Below, in pieces: positions 31,770-42,447 of a stretch of 64,000 nt of DNA (within the stretch, counting starts at the first letter, position 1; the number at the start of each line of letters is the position of its first letter). Made by a program: the position numbers and the translations under genes. Origin of the DNA: Euphorbia lathyris (lineage: Eukaryota > Streptophyta > Magnoliopsida > Malpighiales > Euphorbiaceae); NCBI RefSeq assembly GCF_963576675.1, contig NC_088912.1:57374395-57438394 (forward strand), in the 5' to 3' direction. Under the pieces are notes generated by a model. The model did no database searches, had not been told where the DNA came from, and worked only from the letters and a program-made list of their open reading frames with translations.

Positions 31770-31930
31770 GCTTAGTAGAGGGATTGGTGATGCTAGATCG
31801 GCTATCTTCTTCTCATCGATCAAATCTTGGATCTCGTGTTTCAACCTCTCGCAATTTTCTACGGTGTGCCCATAGATGTTGTGGAACTCGCAGTACCCCC
31901 TAGCTTGTATCTAAGGTGTGGGTGGTATCT
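31770..31930 (-). pseudogene. Zinc-knuckle-like segment of element E gag
   Basis: The minus strand reads YCEFHNIYGHTVENCERLKH, then EIQDLIDEKKIADL. This CX2HX4HX4C-like signature with the following amphipathic helix is typical of Tat-lineage gag. It lies between core 1 and core 2, so it ends the first gag unit before the extra cores begin. 31530-31740 is a low-confidence open stretch of 68 codons. Confidence 0.6.
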
Positions 31931-32015
31931 TATTGGTAGGAGTGAGAGCTTTCAATAATCCTTTCTTCTGCAATCGTTCGAAAACTTTTGCATACGTCTG
32001 ATCCAACTTAGCAAA

Positions 32016-33050
32016 CTACCTTCTCCCTATGGCATTAAGATCAAGCACTTTCACTGCGATAGGTTCTACGCTTGCAGTAGGTCCTCCGACACTATACCCT
32101 GATTTAGTCCATTTGGTATAGGCTTTCTTCGGCTCTCCGTCCCCCTCTACCATTAGAGCACAGCTATACATCTGGTTGAAGTCAGTGAATGGGTTATATC
32201 TCAGCTCATTCTTAATGTACGGCAAAGTATTGCCGACCACCATTCGAATCTGATCTTGTTCTAGCGACTTCTGCTTTATGACCACTGCCTTAATCCTCCA
32301 CCTTCGTATAAAATCAGAAAGCGATTCCCTAGTCTACTGTTTAGTGCTTTTTAGCTCTTTCAGATTGACCTCCAACATGGTGTTAAAACTGTATTGGGCG
32401 ATGAAAGCCTTAGCTAGTTCTTTCCAATCTCTCTTTGTTACAGGAGGTAATGCATGAAACCAGACGAGGGCAGCTCCCTCTAGATAAGTATTGAATGGTC
32501 CTAGAACTTGTTCTTCAGTTAGGATCGTATGCTTCATCACAGCTACATATTGGTTCATGTGAGCGGTGGGATCTCCCGTTCCATCAAACTTCTTCATGTC
32601 AAGAAGTCTGAACTTCAGAGGTAAGGCGGTTGCAAAGAAACAGTTCTTAAGATTGTAAAAATCCTGGCCCCTAGAGCCTAACCCTCGTAGATCATGTACT
32701 TCCTGAGTGATGTGTTGTTTCCATTCCTCCTCTTTCGCCTTCTCCTTCTCATGTTGTTTGTTTATGTAGTCCTGATAGTCCTCATCATTCCCAAAGCATT
32801 AACCTATGTTTGCATCATCATTCTCCACGTGCTTACTGCCGTTCTTACTGTCCCTCATTCCGACCTTATTCAACTTAACCAGAATTGCAGCCAATTGGTC
32901 ATTGATACCGTTGACTGATGTTTCCAAACCTGTTACCCTCTCCTCTGTCGTAGTCATACTGACTGAAGATTGAGATGACTCAGATTCTACTGACTGAGAC
33001 TGAGATGATTCGAACGCCACAACTGCTGATTGAGACAATTCAGACGCCAC
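32016..33050 (-). pseudogene. First gag unit of element E (N-terminus, core 1, tail)
   Basis: Minus strand in three pieces. 33050-32799 starts MASELSQSAVVAFESSQSQS and includes a coiled-coil-like TGLETSVNGINDQLAAILVK. 32597-32334 is core 1: MKKFDGTGDPTAHMNQYVAV, LEGAALVWFHALPPVTKRDW, FIAQYSFN. 32285-32016 is the following helical tail (QIRMVVGNTLPYIKNELRYN). Frameshifts and stops separate the pieces. This is the expected single gag; the three further cores downstream are extra. Confidence 0.7.
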
Positions 33051-33060
33051 AATCTGTAAC

Positions 33061-34006
33061 TAGTCAAAATTTCAGACTAACCGGATACTCTCACGGATCT
33101 AAGACCTCTCAACGGTGATAACTACAGAGGCAACACCCATTAGCATGTATGCATGATGAATATGCATGATTTGTGGTGTGTGCTTTTATTACATTATTAC
33201 AAGTAAGCGAATATAAGACAACAAGAAACAAACGTTGGTCCATGTACACGTATCACATAATCGCTCTTCCATCCTTATTCCTCCACACCCTCGTTGGTCT
33301 AGGTCTATTTCCTAGGATTTTGGCGTGGGCTCATATTGCGATACATAGAATGCGTGACGCCGTTGATTTATTACAAGAAAGGTAAATCATTCAACATACA
33401 ATACAATTCGTTTCGGTGTATCAACATTTAGTGACTAGGATATCGACCATATTGGATTGTTGTTTCGAATAACTCGTTTTTTTTATTGCCTTACGAGACA
33501 TTATTTCAGGTTTTGACTCCCTCTTTACGTGTGTCTCGGATTTGGGCGTGAAACGTTATTTTTCGATTCAATCGCTTTCGTTTAACAATAGTTCCTTCCC
33601 TTTTCTCAATCGTAGGTTCGTGTCTCGAATTTTGGATTTTCCAAGGGAATGGAATCATCGTGTAACGCGTTCGTTTCTAGCGTAAAAGTTCATTGACTCG
33701 TATTAATACAAAGAAAGACAGTGAGTCTATTCAAGTGAATGAAGACATTTCTTCTCGGATTTCGACTAGAAACGACTCTTATTTCTTCCACTTTACGGGA
33801 TATATTGTCTTAGTGTGGTTATAGAAGATGTATATCGACGTTTGTTTAATCGCATGCTTATCCGAAAAGGGCTATTACCATCCTCGTTATTTAGGCGCAA
33901 ATGAAATAAACACACAAATCAGGCCATACTTCTTGCACGTTTCGGTAATAGTAGAGATAATCAAGCTATTAGTCGAAGGTACAGTCTCGTCCATATGATG
34001 CAATTA
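33061..34006. other. Stretch without genes between element E and the pararetrovirus-like block
   Basis: No coding frame of note. The first part probably is the 5' untranslated region of element E. CATGTATGCATGATGAATATGCATGA words occur near 33140-33170. I could not find a primer-binding site for E or an LTR border here. Confidence 0.4.
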
Positions 34007-34020
34007 TGGTATCAAAGCCA
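34007..34020 (+). other. Possible tRNA-Met primer-binding site of a pararetrovirus
   Basis: TGGTATCAAAGCCA differs at one base from the plant initiator tRNA-Met complement. It is followed by no LTR-type gag but by a movement-protein gene. A Met-tRNA site ahead of the first ORF is the minus-strand origin of plant pararetroviruses. An 18-19-bp direct repeat (AAAAGGACTTAATATAT) follows at 34021-34057. Confidence 0.55.
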
Positions 34021-34661
34021 TAAAAGGACTTAATATATAAAAAGGACTTAATATATAATTAGAACCTTTAGTAAAATAAATATATTCTCATCACTTATTC
34101 ATACGTATAATAGGACAGTAGATAATCTCATAAATAGCATAATTGAATTAGACTTAAGAAGTAGTTTAGAAATTTCTATTCTTTTAGGAAAATTAACATT
34201 ATTATTAGAATTTTACCAACATCTCCATATAATATATCAATTACGAAATAATGATCTAAACAGACATATACTTTTAACAAGAAAATAGAAATGATTAAAT
34301 GTTTAATTAATTTCACAATCATGGTTTTCAATAATTATACTAGATAATGGATATACCCGTTGTAGGATTAGTGCTGAAAAGACATTAGTTTACAATTAGG
34401 ATAATAACCAACATATCATAAGCTGTAGAAGAGCATTATAGACAATAGAATTAAAGGATAAACAATTGAAACAAATATATGAAATATTGGGCACTAGAAA
34501 TAATGAAAAAATAAAATTACAAAGACAAATTTTACACTTAGAAGTAAAATTGAAAAGGTTGGAGGAAATGAGTGAACAGTTAAGAATAGAACAATAAGAA
34601 AGAATAAAAATTCAAAAACAAATAATCACTGAAAGTTATAAACATATTCAGACTTTAATAA
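34021..34661 (+). pseudogene. Degenerate small ORFs upstream of the movement-protein gene
   Basis: Broken frames with helical, Lys/Glu/Leu-rich content: RTVDNLINSIIELDLRSSLE near 34096-34280, and KIKLQRQILHLEVKLKRLEE with coiled-coil heptads near 34500-34600. Several stops interrupt them. A small helical or coiled-coil protein ahead of the large ORF is usual in some plant pararetroviruses. No specific family can be named. Confidence 0.35.
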
Positions 34662-35683
34662 ATGGAAGAGAATAATGAAATAACAGAACAAACCAATATG
34701 GATCATACTAATATTTATTATCAAATGGATACTTATGAAGGTGGTATAACTCAAACTTTAAGTTTTAAACCAGATATTTATCAAAAAATACAAGACGAAA
34801 CCGAAGAACTATTCGTAAATAAGATATTTACAACTAAATGGTTTGGTAGAAATAAAAATATAAGATATATTACTCAGAAACATGAGAATATAATAGATAC
34901 AACCACTATAAATGGTAGAGCAAGAATTAGTTTAATGATCGATAAAGTAATAAAAAGAGAATTGTCAAAATTATCACATAAAGAATCTAAGAAATATAGG
35001 AATATTTACTTTGAACGAATAGAATTTACTATAAAAGCATATTTTCAGAAAAATATCGATACCCCTATTCAAATATATGTATTAGATGATAGAATATTAG
35101 ATAATATACAAGATGCCTTAATATCAGAAGTAAGAGGAAATGTAATTTATCAGAAACTTAAATTTACAATTCAACCAGATTTTAGTGTATCATTAGAAGA
35201 TAAACATAAAGATCTAGCTTTAACTCTATATTATAAATTAGAAGGAATAAGAATGCCCACATGAAGTAAAATTATTAGTATAGAAACAAAGATGATATAC
35301 GCCTTACAGGTAATCATCATATAAGAAAACAACATGACATGAATATATTAGTACCAAAATTATACCAGGAAATATTAGAACCGCTAGAACATAAGGAAAA
35401 CTCAATAATAACAATAACAAAAGAAATATGTATAGATTTTAATTTTAGGAAAATACGACCAATCCAGAAATTATTACCTAAGATAGAAGGAGGAAGGTTA
35501 AGTTTTAAAAAAGAATTAATAAGACAACAAAGAACCTTAGATTTATTACATACATACTATGAAGATAAGTTACAGATAAAAGTAATATTATTTAATGATC
35601 TAATAGCAACTGAATGTATAGCTGAAATTAATACAAGAACCAAAAGTTTAGTACATATTAGCAAAATAAATGAGCACAAATAG
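34662..35683 (+). pseudogene. Pararetrovirus-type movement protein (30K superfamily), frameshifted
   Basis: The first part is open from ATG 34662 to 35264 (200 codons). It has the layout of caulimovirid movement proteins: an N-terminal acidic stretch, a region with RARISLMIDKVIKRELSKL, then YFERIEFTIKAYFQKNIDTP with the LDDRI box containing the family's conserved Asp, and a later LTLYYKLEG segment. A frameshift near 35265-35300 moves the continuation into another frame (RLTGNHHIRKQHDMNI, open 35339-35683), where a Leu/Lys-rich tail follows. These proteins open plasmodesmata for cell-to-cell spread. The gene is broken and I see no capsid or RT next to it, so it looks like an old integrated fragment. 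Confidence 0.65.
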
Positions 35684-35699
35684 AACCACAAACTTATAA

Positions 35700-35921
35700 A
35701 CCAAATAATACTAGAGAAATAATAATAACTAGAAGCATAAGAATTAGATTTAAAAATTCAAGATCTAGAATATGAGATAATTGTAGGAGTAACAGAATAT
35801 GATAATATATATGCACTATTATTAGGATACAAGTTTTTAAATAAAATAAAATGTAAGATAAATAATGAAGGAAATACGATAGAAGACCAAAATAAAATAA
35901 GATATATAAATAAAATATGAA
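35700..35921 (+). pseudogene. Short degenerate segment after the movement protein
   Basis: One frame reads LDLKIQDLEYEIIVGVTEYD, then ALLLGYKFLNKIKCKINNEG to a TGA near 35918. The IVG...LLLGYKFL pattern is loosely like the end of a retropepsin domain (ILG..F/W L), so a protease remnant is possible, but no DTG active site is visible. Low confidence. Confidence 0.25.
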
Positions 35922-36182
35922 CATACGACAACAACTTGACAAAAAAGAGAAAAAATTACAAACAATAAAAAAATATTATGACAGAAACAATAATGGAATC
36001 TCAACTAAAATACTTAGAAATTGAATCTAAACAGCAGATATTAGAAAGTGAGATTAAACAATTAAAATATTTATTAGAGAAACCTAAGAAAGAATGGATC
36101 AAACTTGAGGACAGATGGATAATTTTTTTTTACAAAGATGAGTAATTCTAATAAAAAATTGGACGAAATATGGACATAAATT

Positions 36183-36843
36183 GTGGTCAAAGAACAATTG
36201 AAGAATACTCTTAATTTAATACAAGAAAATCAGATCCAAATCCAAGAAAGGATAACACAAGAATTAACAAAACTATGGAATACATCTGAAATACCAATGT
36301 TTAAGATAATTTTGGAAAAATTAAACATTTTAGTAGCAAATATCGACAAAAGAAAGCGAACATTAGAAGAAAGCTCTAGTATTACCTTAGGAGAAAATTC
36401 AAACGTTACTATAGCAGAGACTAAAACTCCAGAAATAGTACCCCATATATGCTTGGAGACGAAGTAAAGAACGGATAATGATGGATATAAGTGAAATAAA
36501 ACCTAAAATCCTTGAAAAAGTAAACAAAACCTTAGATCTTTTAACAAATTTACAAAAAAGGAAAATTCTAATGACAGAACAAGAAAATAGTGTAATAACA
36601 TTTTTTAGGAATCATGCTCAAGAAATTATTGAAAAAGAAAGGTACAAGTATGAACCACTAAAAACTACAAAATTCAAAGAAAATGATGAGAAAACATCTA
36701 ATATAGACGTAAGCACCGAAGTAGAATATCTCAAACTAAAAATAGAAAAACAAAATCAAGAAATAAAGGACCTGAAGAAAGAAAATATGAAATTAGTCAT
36801 AAATTCTAATACAAAATGGGTAGAAAAATATAAAAAAATATAA
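36183..36843 (+). pseudogene. Coiled-coil ORF fragments
   Basis: Two open stretches, 36183-36467 and 36478-36843, in different frames and strongly helical: EQLKNTLNLIQENQIQIQER, then VEYLKLKIEKQNQEIKDLKK. Glu/Lys/Gln/Leu heptads suggest a coiled coil. They continue in the AT-rich style of the movement-protein block and are probably part of it. No homologue is recognised. Between 35922 and 36182 other short Lys/Glu-rich pieces (LKYLEIESKQQILESEIKQL) are of the same type. Confidence 0.35.
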
Positions 36844-37446
36844 ACATAAGTTTAAAAACACTAAAAAGGAATTAAAATAAACAAAGTTAGAATTAAAACA
36901 AACAAAAACAGAGTTAATACATATTAAAGACGAATTAAAGGAGTTAAAGGAAGAAGTAGGAGTCTTAAGAATAATGGTTAAAGAAAATACCATTTATGTG
37001 CTGAAGAACTTTCTGATGAAATTTTTGATGTATGCAGGATCGTTCTTATGACCCTAAAAAAGGTAGAAGACAAAAGAACGTTGAAGTTAACATTTTTAAA
37101 TAAAATTTAACATACATAATATATTAAACCTTTAAGTTTAATTAAATATAACAAATTAATTTAATTAGAACAAAAGATATAGATTAACTCAAGTATACCT
37201 TTCAAAGTAATTCTCAGTGGAGACTTCTGAACTTTGCCCAACACCCTTTCTTCATCATCATGGGTTATGGTTGTGTTCCAGCATCTCGACACACTTCTTG
37301 GATTCTTCTTACGATATATATTGTTGCTCTATAACCCTTAATCTTTTGAAACTAATATGTTATATATAAGCTCAACTTAAGTGTTTAACAACTATGAATG
37401 TTAAAAGGAGAGTTTAGAATGTCGTGGATACAAGAAAGAAAGAAAG
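36844..37446. other. AT-rich stretch without genes
   Basis: A few further broken coiled-coil codons up to about 37010, then noncoding sequence. On the minus strand 37150-37446 would be the leader downstream of the promoter at 37447-37500. Confidence 0.4.
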
Positions 37447-37500
37447 TTTTATTACTCAAGCAAACTATGTTTCATACATTAGATGTCTTCTCCTTATATA
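37447..37500 (-). promoter_or_regulatory. TATA box and polyadenylation signal, minus strand, pararetrovirus-like
   Basis: On the minus strand TATATAAGG (37500-37492) is followed about 40 bases later by AATAAAA (37453-37447). A strong TATA box with a close downstream AATAAA is what terminally redundant pregenomic RNAs of pararetroviruses (or an LTR R region) need. It points away from the unassigned minus-strand ORFs at 41529-42440, which were adjacent before the solo LTR was inserted. It is opposite in direction to the movement protein, implying rearrangement. Confidence 0.4.
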
Positions 37501-38901
37501 GGTACAACATCAAAGGCTAAAATTACAAAAAGAAAGATTACATTATTTTTTGTTGGGGTTTAATGTCCTATACTCAATTGTTCTAGGATATAAACCAGCT
37601 GTAAATGAATTGTTCTTTATATCATTTGTTTTAATAAGATATGGTTCTCCAAACTATATAAAGACAATTACTTTTAAGAACTAAATAAGTCTAATAAAAA
37701 GGAAATCCCTAAGTTTATTTAAAGTGATTATAAAGTGTTCATACAAGCATGAAGTGAGACAAAACATTATAATAAACTAATAAACTTAAAACCACCCAAG
37801 TCAAGTAATATGTTTTGAATAGGGATTGACATAATACTTTAGAGACTTGCATGTAACAATGTTTTCTATCGAGATAGAGAGCTGATCTCACAAGCTTCAG
37901 ATATGCAGATATCTGGACAGTTATATGGATCCAATGAAGGAGTTCATTAGGATTGGGGACCCGACTTGAGATAACAGGATGGATGGATTTATCCTTTGTC
38001 ACATGTTCATCACATTGGTATTAATAGGTATAAGTAATCCTCAGACTCAAAGGAATATTAATTAGTGATTTTGGATTATGGAATGTGATACTTTGACTCT
38101 GTTCAAACACGATCCATAACAGAGATGACTCTGGGGTGTGTGCGGGCAGGCGTTGGGTATCACATGAAGCAATTGCAGGATAGTTGACATTGGATTGAGC
38201 ATTTGTCACTCCTGATAAATGGGAGATACGTCCAAGGATCGCTTGTGGAAGACTTGACTCTAAATCCTTGCAAGGTGATAGCTTAAGACTTGAAATGGAG
38301 ATTTCACTTAACCTATCTATTCGGAGTTAACTCGGCCTGTACAAGTAAAACGAACGTCTCACTATATGTGACTTGACATAATCCATAGTCATAAGATTCT
38401 ATTCAATGATGTAGTTGATAAAGGATCGAATTATACTGTAACTAATACGGAAAGGTCAATGACGGAATCAACCTGTCTTCTTATAGCTCTAGGGGAATGT
38501 TTACGGTTCTGCCTATCACAGTCCTCGCACTCATTCCGTTATACAAAGATTAAATGTAATTGGGAAATTAATTTAATGGTTGTATACGACTAGTAGTAAT
38601 AAGAACCTAATGGGTCACACATAAGACTTGGAACCAAAAAGAGGAATGTATATTAATTAATTGATGGAAGCCCAACTTAGTCCACTAAGGCCCAAATAAG
38701 GAGGGGGACGAAATTTAGTGTGCTTAGACACATGTGGGAATTAATTTAATTTTGACAATTTTAATTATATTATAATTGTGGATTAAATTAATTAGAGGAT
38801 AATTAAGTTAGAATGTTTATTGTGATTAAATTGCTTCTAATTATTATCCTATTAAATAAGTTAATATTATCTTTATATATTTAGATATAATTATAGATAA
38901 T

Positions 38902-40569
38902 GGGGTGAGATCCAGTGTGACAAGGGGTTAGGTTGTGACAAGGAGCTTATTGTGTGACATAACAAAACTACGTAGTTTTGATGATAATTGAAAAGGGTAA
39001 GGTGACAAATTTGTAAATAAAAGGAAAGAGAGGATAGAGAAAATTGTTTTATTTCTTTTCTTTAAAATACATTTTCCCGACATTTTTCGAAATTTTTTAT
39101 ACTATTAGACTCGTCTAAATTAGACGGTCATTTAAGATCTCTGAAGCTCAAGTAAAAAAAATTTCGGTGAACAGAATCCGGGTGGGTGTTTTCTGACGAA
39201 AACAAAGTGTCCAGAAAATTTTCAAAAAATTTCAAAAAATGTAAAACATTATTCTGAGAAACTTTAATTCTTGGGACGAAGCGACATTTCTTACGGTTTA
39301 GTCCCAATAAAACTTGTTCCTTAATTTTATCCATTTTACATGCTTCAACAATTTGTTGGGTCAAAAACGTAAGGAATCTCGTTTTGAGCCAAGAATTAAA
39401 GGTTCTTAAAATGATGTTTTACATATGTTGGAATTTTTTGATAATTTTCTGGATAGGTTTTTTGTCCTGCTTACATTGTTCCGACAGTGTACGAAATTGT
39501 TCCAAATCAGTGACCATTTGTTCCAACATAATACTTATATTGTTCCAATAGAATAAATCAGCGTACCAATTTATCCAACAAAATAGTTCTATTATTCCAG
39601 CATAATACTTATATTGTTCCAACATAATAAATCAGTTTACCAATTGTTCCAAATCAATTTTATTATCTATGTCTTCAATTTCATTTTTAGTTTTTTATTA
39701 TTTAATATAGTATTTTCAAATTTATATTAGTTATATTATTTAGAAAATAATTCTAATTCTTATATTCTTCCAACAGAATAATATAACAGAATACTTATAT
39801 TGTTCCAACAGAATTGTTATATTGTTCCAACAAAATATTGCAACACATAGTGCTGAAAGGTAAGACCAAAAAGTTCCCAGAAAATTATCAAAAAACTCTA
39901 AAATATGTAAAATATCATTTTAAGAAACTTTAATTCTTGGTTCAAAATGAGATTTCTTACGGTTTTGACCCAATAAATTGTTGAAGCATTTAAAATGGAT
40001 AAAATTAAGGAAATTGTTTTATTGGGACTAAACCGTAAGAAATCCTATTTCGACCCAAGAATTAAAGTTTCTCAAAATAATCTTTTACATTTTCTGAAAT
40101 TTGTTTGAGAATTTTTTGGGTAATGTCTGTTTTCTCACCGGAAAACGCCCACCTAATCGCCGGATTCCGTGATTTGGGACTAAACCATAAGGAATCTCAC
40201 TTTGAGTCAGGAATCAAAGTTTCTCAGAATGATGTTTTACATTTTCTGGATTTTTTTGAAAATTTTCTGGGTATTTTTTTCTCACAGAAAAACAAATCGC
40301 CGGATTCTATTCACGAGATTTTTTTTACCTAAGCTTCTGGGATCTTAAAATGACCGTCTAATTAAGACGAGTTCAACAGTATAAAAGTTTTTGAAAAACG
40401 AGGTTGGAAAATTCGGAAAAATGCATTTTAAAGAAAAGAAATAAAACAATTTTCTCTTTCCTTTTATTTACAAATTTGTCACCTTCCCCTGGTTAATTAT
40501 AAAATTGGTCCTTGTCACACAATAAGGCTTATCACACTATAAAAAATGTGTCACACCTGATCTCTCCTC
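38902..40569. mobile_element. Foldback Mutator-like element, 1.67 kb, with 10-bp target duplication
   Basis: Flanked by TATAGATAAT at 38892-38901 and 40570-40579. The ends are inverted: GGGGTGAGATCCAGTGTGAC on the left, and the complement of GTCACACCTGATCTCTCCTC on the right. Long inverted arms (about 500 bp; for example ATTTACAAATTTGTCACC against GGTGACAAATTTGTAAAT) contain AATTAAAGTTTCTCA-type blocks, partly duplicated in tandem in the right arm. The middle (39440-39850) has many TTGTTCCAACA words. No transposase and no recognised captured gene. The paralogous LTR at 55491-57318 shows the empty site with a single TATAGATAAT (56816-56825). Confidence 0.85.
39455..39845. repeat. Dispersed TTGTTCCAACA minisatellite-like words
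   Basis: Inside the foldback MULE. ATTGTTCCAACA and close variants (TTGTTCCAAATC, TTGTTCCAATAG, TTCTTCCAACAG) recur about ten times with irregular spacing, together with ACTTATATTGTTCC. No coding sense. Confidence 0.6.
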
Positions 40570-41528
40570 TATAGATAATAATAATAAGAGTATTATTCCG
40601 AATATAACTCTTAATTAGTAGCCTAATTCTATCTAACCAGGGTTTAGATACAAGAGGTTATATATACCCCCTCCTATTGTGAATTTAGGCTAACCCTAGT
40701 CTATCCCATAGACTGAGATTTTCGACCCCTATAGTAGAGGACGCAATTCCACTGCTTGTTTCCATTCGATTGATTTTATCTCTTTCTCTTTCTCCTTGAT
40801 CTTGGGTTGATTTATTAGAGGCAATTTCCTTTGATTGTTATTCATCGGTTGTATTCTAATCGTTTACTTATATGTTTTATTATGTTCATGAAAGAAGAAA
40901 AGACATACAAAAGAGAGAAATTCGTTTTGCTCCTCCTACATCGGGTCAGTTCACGTTTTCACGGATTCCCGGAGATTGAACCGTCGGATCGTCACGATTT
41001 TTGGACAGGAGCTTCTAGACATATTCTTCCTTGGTTTCACCGTTGGGATTGTGGTTCGTAGGTCTGGAAGGTCTGTTCGAGTAAGGGAAGATTGGTTAAC
41101 AGATTCCATCTCTTTCGAAGTTGTGGGCACTTCGTTTGCAACGATAGATTGATCGTCATAAAGGTATTTATGTTTAATCCCTCATTATATGAAATAACGA
41201 TTAACGGATCTTGGGAAAAGGGAAATAGATAAAATAGGTAAAAAATTTATATTTCCACTGCGCCTGTGTTTGCCTATTTCCCTTTATTTTTTATTTTACA
41301 AAAGTTAAAAGTTCAAAATTTTAGGCTACACTTGTCTAATTCTTCTTATCTTGCTCTTCCACCTCATGCTTTACATCTTGCCACCAATTTCTAATATCTC
41401 CACCTCATACTTCTTATCTTGACACATGTTTTTTCATATCTTCATCTCTTGCCACATGTTGATCTTATTGCCACCTCATCCTTGGTCATTGCCACCTCGT
41501 TCTTATTTTTCTTATTTTATCTCATTTT

Positions 41529-42440
41529 CTAAGAAAATGGATCCTCCTCTTTTCCTTGATGGGCTTCTTCTTTGGGCCTTATGGAGTCAATGTTCATGGG
41601 CTCATGTCTTATGAGCTCAATTCTAATTAAACATGATTTTCTTGGTCCATATATGGATTCATAATGGGCCAATGTTTCTAAACTGTGTTTATATCTCTTA
41701 TCCATTAATTTCGTGTGCATTTCTGTCAAAATCTGCTGACTTGTTTCATTAGCCATTTCCATTAAATAATTGATGGTTATCATTTCTTCAACTTCCCCAT
41801 GGTTCGATTTAGTTATTATAGCAACTTTTTTTTATTTCTAATATAGTCTTCTAGTCTGCACTTGATCGTGTGGATCCCGTGCGCTCATTTTTCTCCTAAC
41901 CAAGATTTAAAATTTTCTAATTTGCATGGAATTTCCCATTGATGGTCTGAATTATCTACATCAATCTTAGTGTTCTTACCAGTTTTGAATATCTGAGCAA
42001 TTATTATGGGTTTCCCTTCTAAGTCCATAGCAACATCAAAAATTTGAACACAAAATATCCCTCTCCCAAATCTCAACCCAAGTTCGTCAATAGATTTAGG
42101 TATTATGGATGGTAGTTTTGAAATACTATGAAGGCTCTCATCAGTCATGACTTTGTCCAGAAATCCATATCTAAATAGTTTCTGAACAACATCTGGACTG
42201 TAGTCTTCTGAACATATATACCTAGGATATTTGGTCATCTTAATGGTTCTATATACAGTTTGACTTTTCTTATATGTAAAAAATTTCATGATATTCTTAT
42301 ATGCCGCTGTCATTTCTGGAGGAAATTGTAACCTGAGAGACTGTGATTTCTGATGACTTCTGATTAACCAGCTTAGAATAGTTCAGGGTGATAGCTCCTG
42401 AGATTCCACTCGATGAAGTTGGTACATCAATTGGCTTCTT
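41529..42440 (-). pseudogene. Unassigned minus-strand ORFs beside the pararetrovirus-like block
   Basis: Reading down from about 42430: a short piece (KKPIDVPTSSSGISGAITLN) in one frame, then an open 142-codon frame at 42313-41885 (MTAAYKNIMKFFTYKKSQTV, then PRYICSEDYSPDVVQKLFRY, FGRGIFCVQIFDVAMDLEGK, IIIAQIFKTG), then after stops a helical 84-codon frame at 41783-41529 with SQQILTEMHTKLMDKRYKHS. I do not recognise the family. The mix of Ser/Thr-rich, globular and helical parts looks like a polyprotein fragment. It ends upstream (minus sense) of the TATA/AATAAA pair at 37500, which suggests the last gene of a pararetrovirus-like genome. It could also be part of an unknown retroelement. Confidence 0.3.
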
Positions 42441-42447
42441 ATGAAGG

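Larger units (their letters stand above)
26263..33060 (-). mobile_element. Ogre-like (Tat lineage) Ty3/gypsy element E, decayed, no LTRs seen
   Basis: Minus-strand order: gag cores (32600-30640), protease (about 30100-29700), RT (28800-28030), RNase H (27840-27130), integrase (26912-26263). The integrase words (WGIDIIGEVRPNSSNGHKF and FTKWVEAESFSKLGS) and the VDDGSTINVCPL protease resemble Ogre-type elements. Many frameshifts and stops show it is old. The 3' end is cut by insertion of element C at 26262. The 5' LTR and primer-binding site are not recognisable above 33060. Confidence 0.75.
37551..41286 (+). repeat. Solo LTR, family 1, copy 1, split by a foldback MULE
   Basis: Starts TGTTGGGGTTTAATGTCC and ends TTTCCCTTTA, the last two bases being a decayed CA. 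It is flanked by TTTTT at 37546-37550 and 41287-41291. It aligns over its length with the second copy at 55491-57318. After removing the MULE and its duplicated target it is about 2.06 kb. No primer-binding site, polypurine tract or second LTR adjoins it, so it is a solo LTR. It interrupts the pararetrovirus-like block. Confidence 0.8.

Noticed and set aside
34021..34057. Tandem repeat as a possible replication or promoter element
   Set aside because: Only two copies of an 18-19-bp AT-rich word; too little to support a role.
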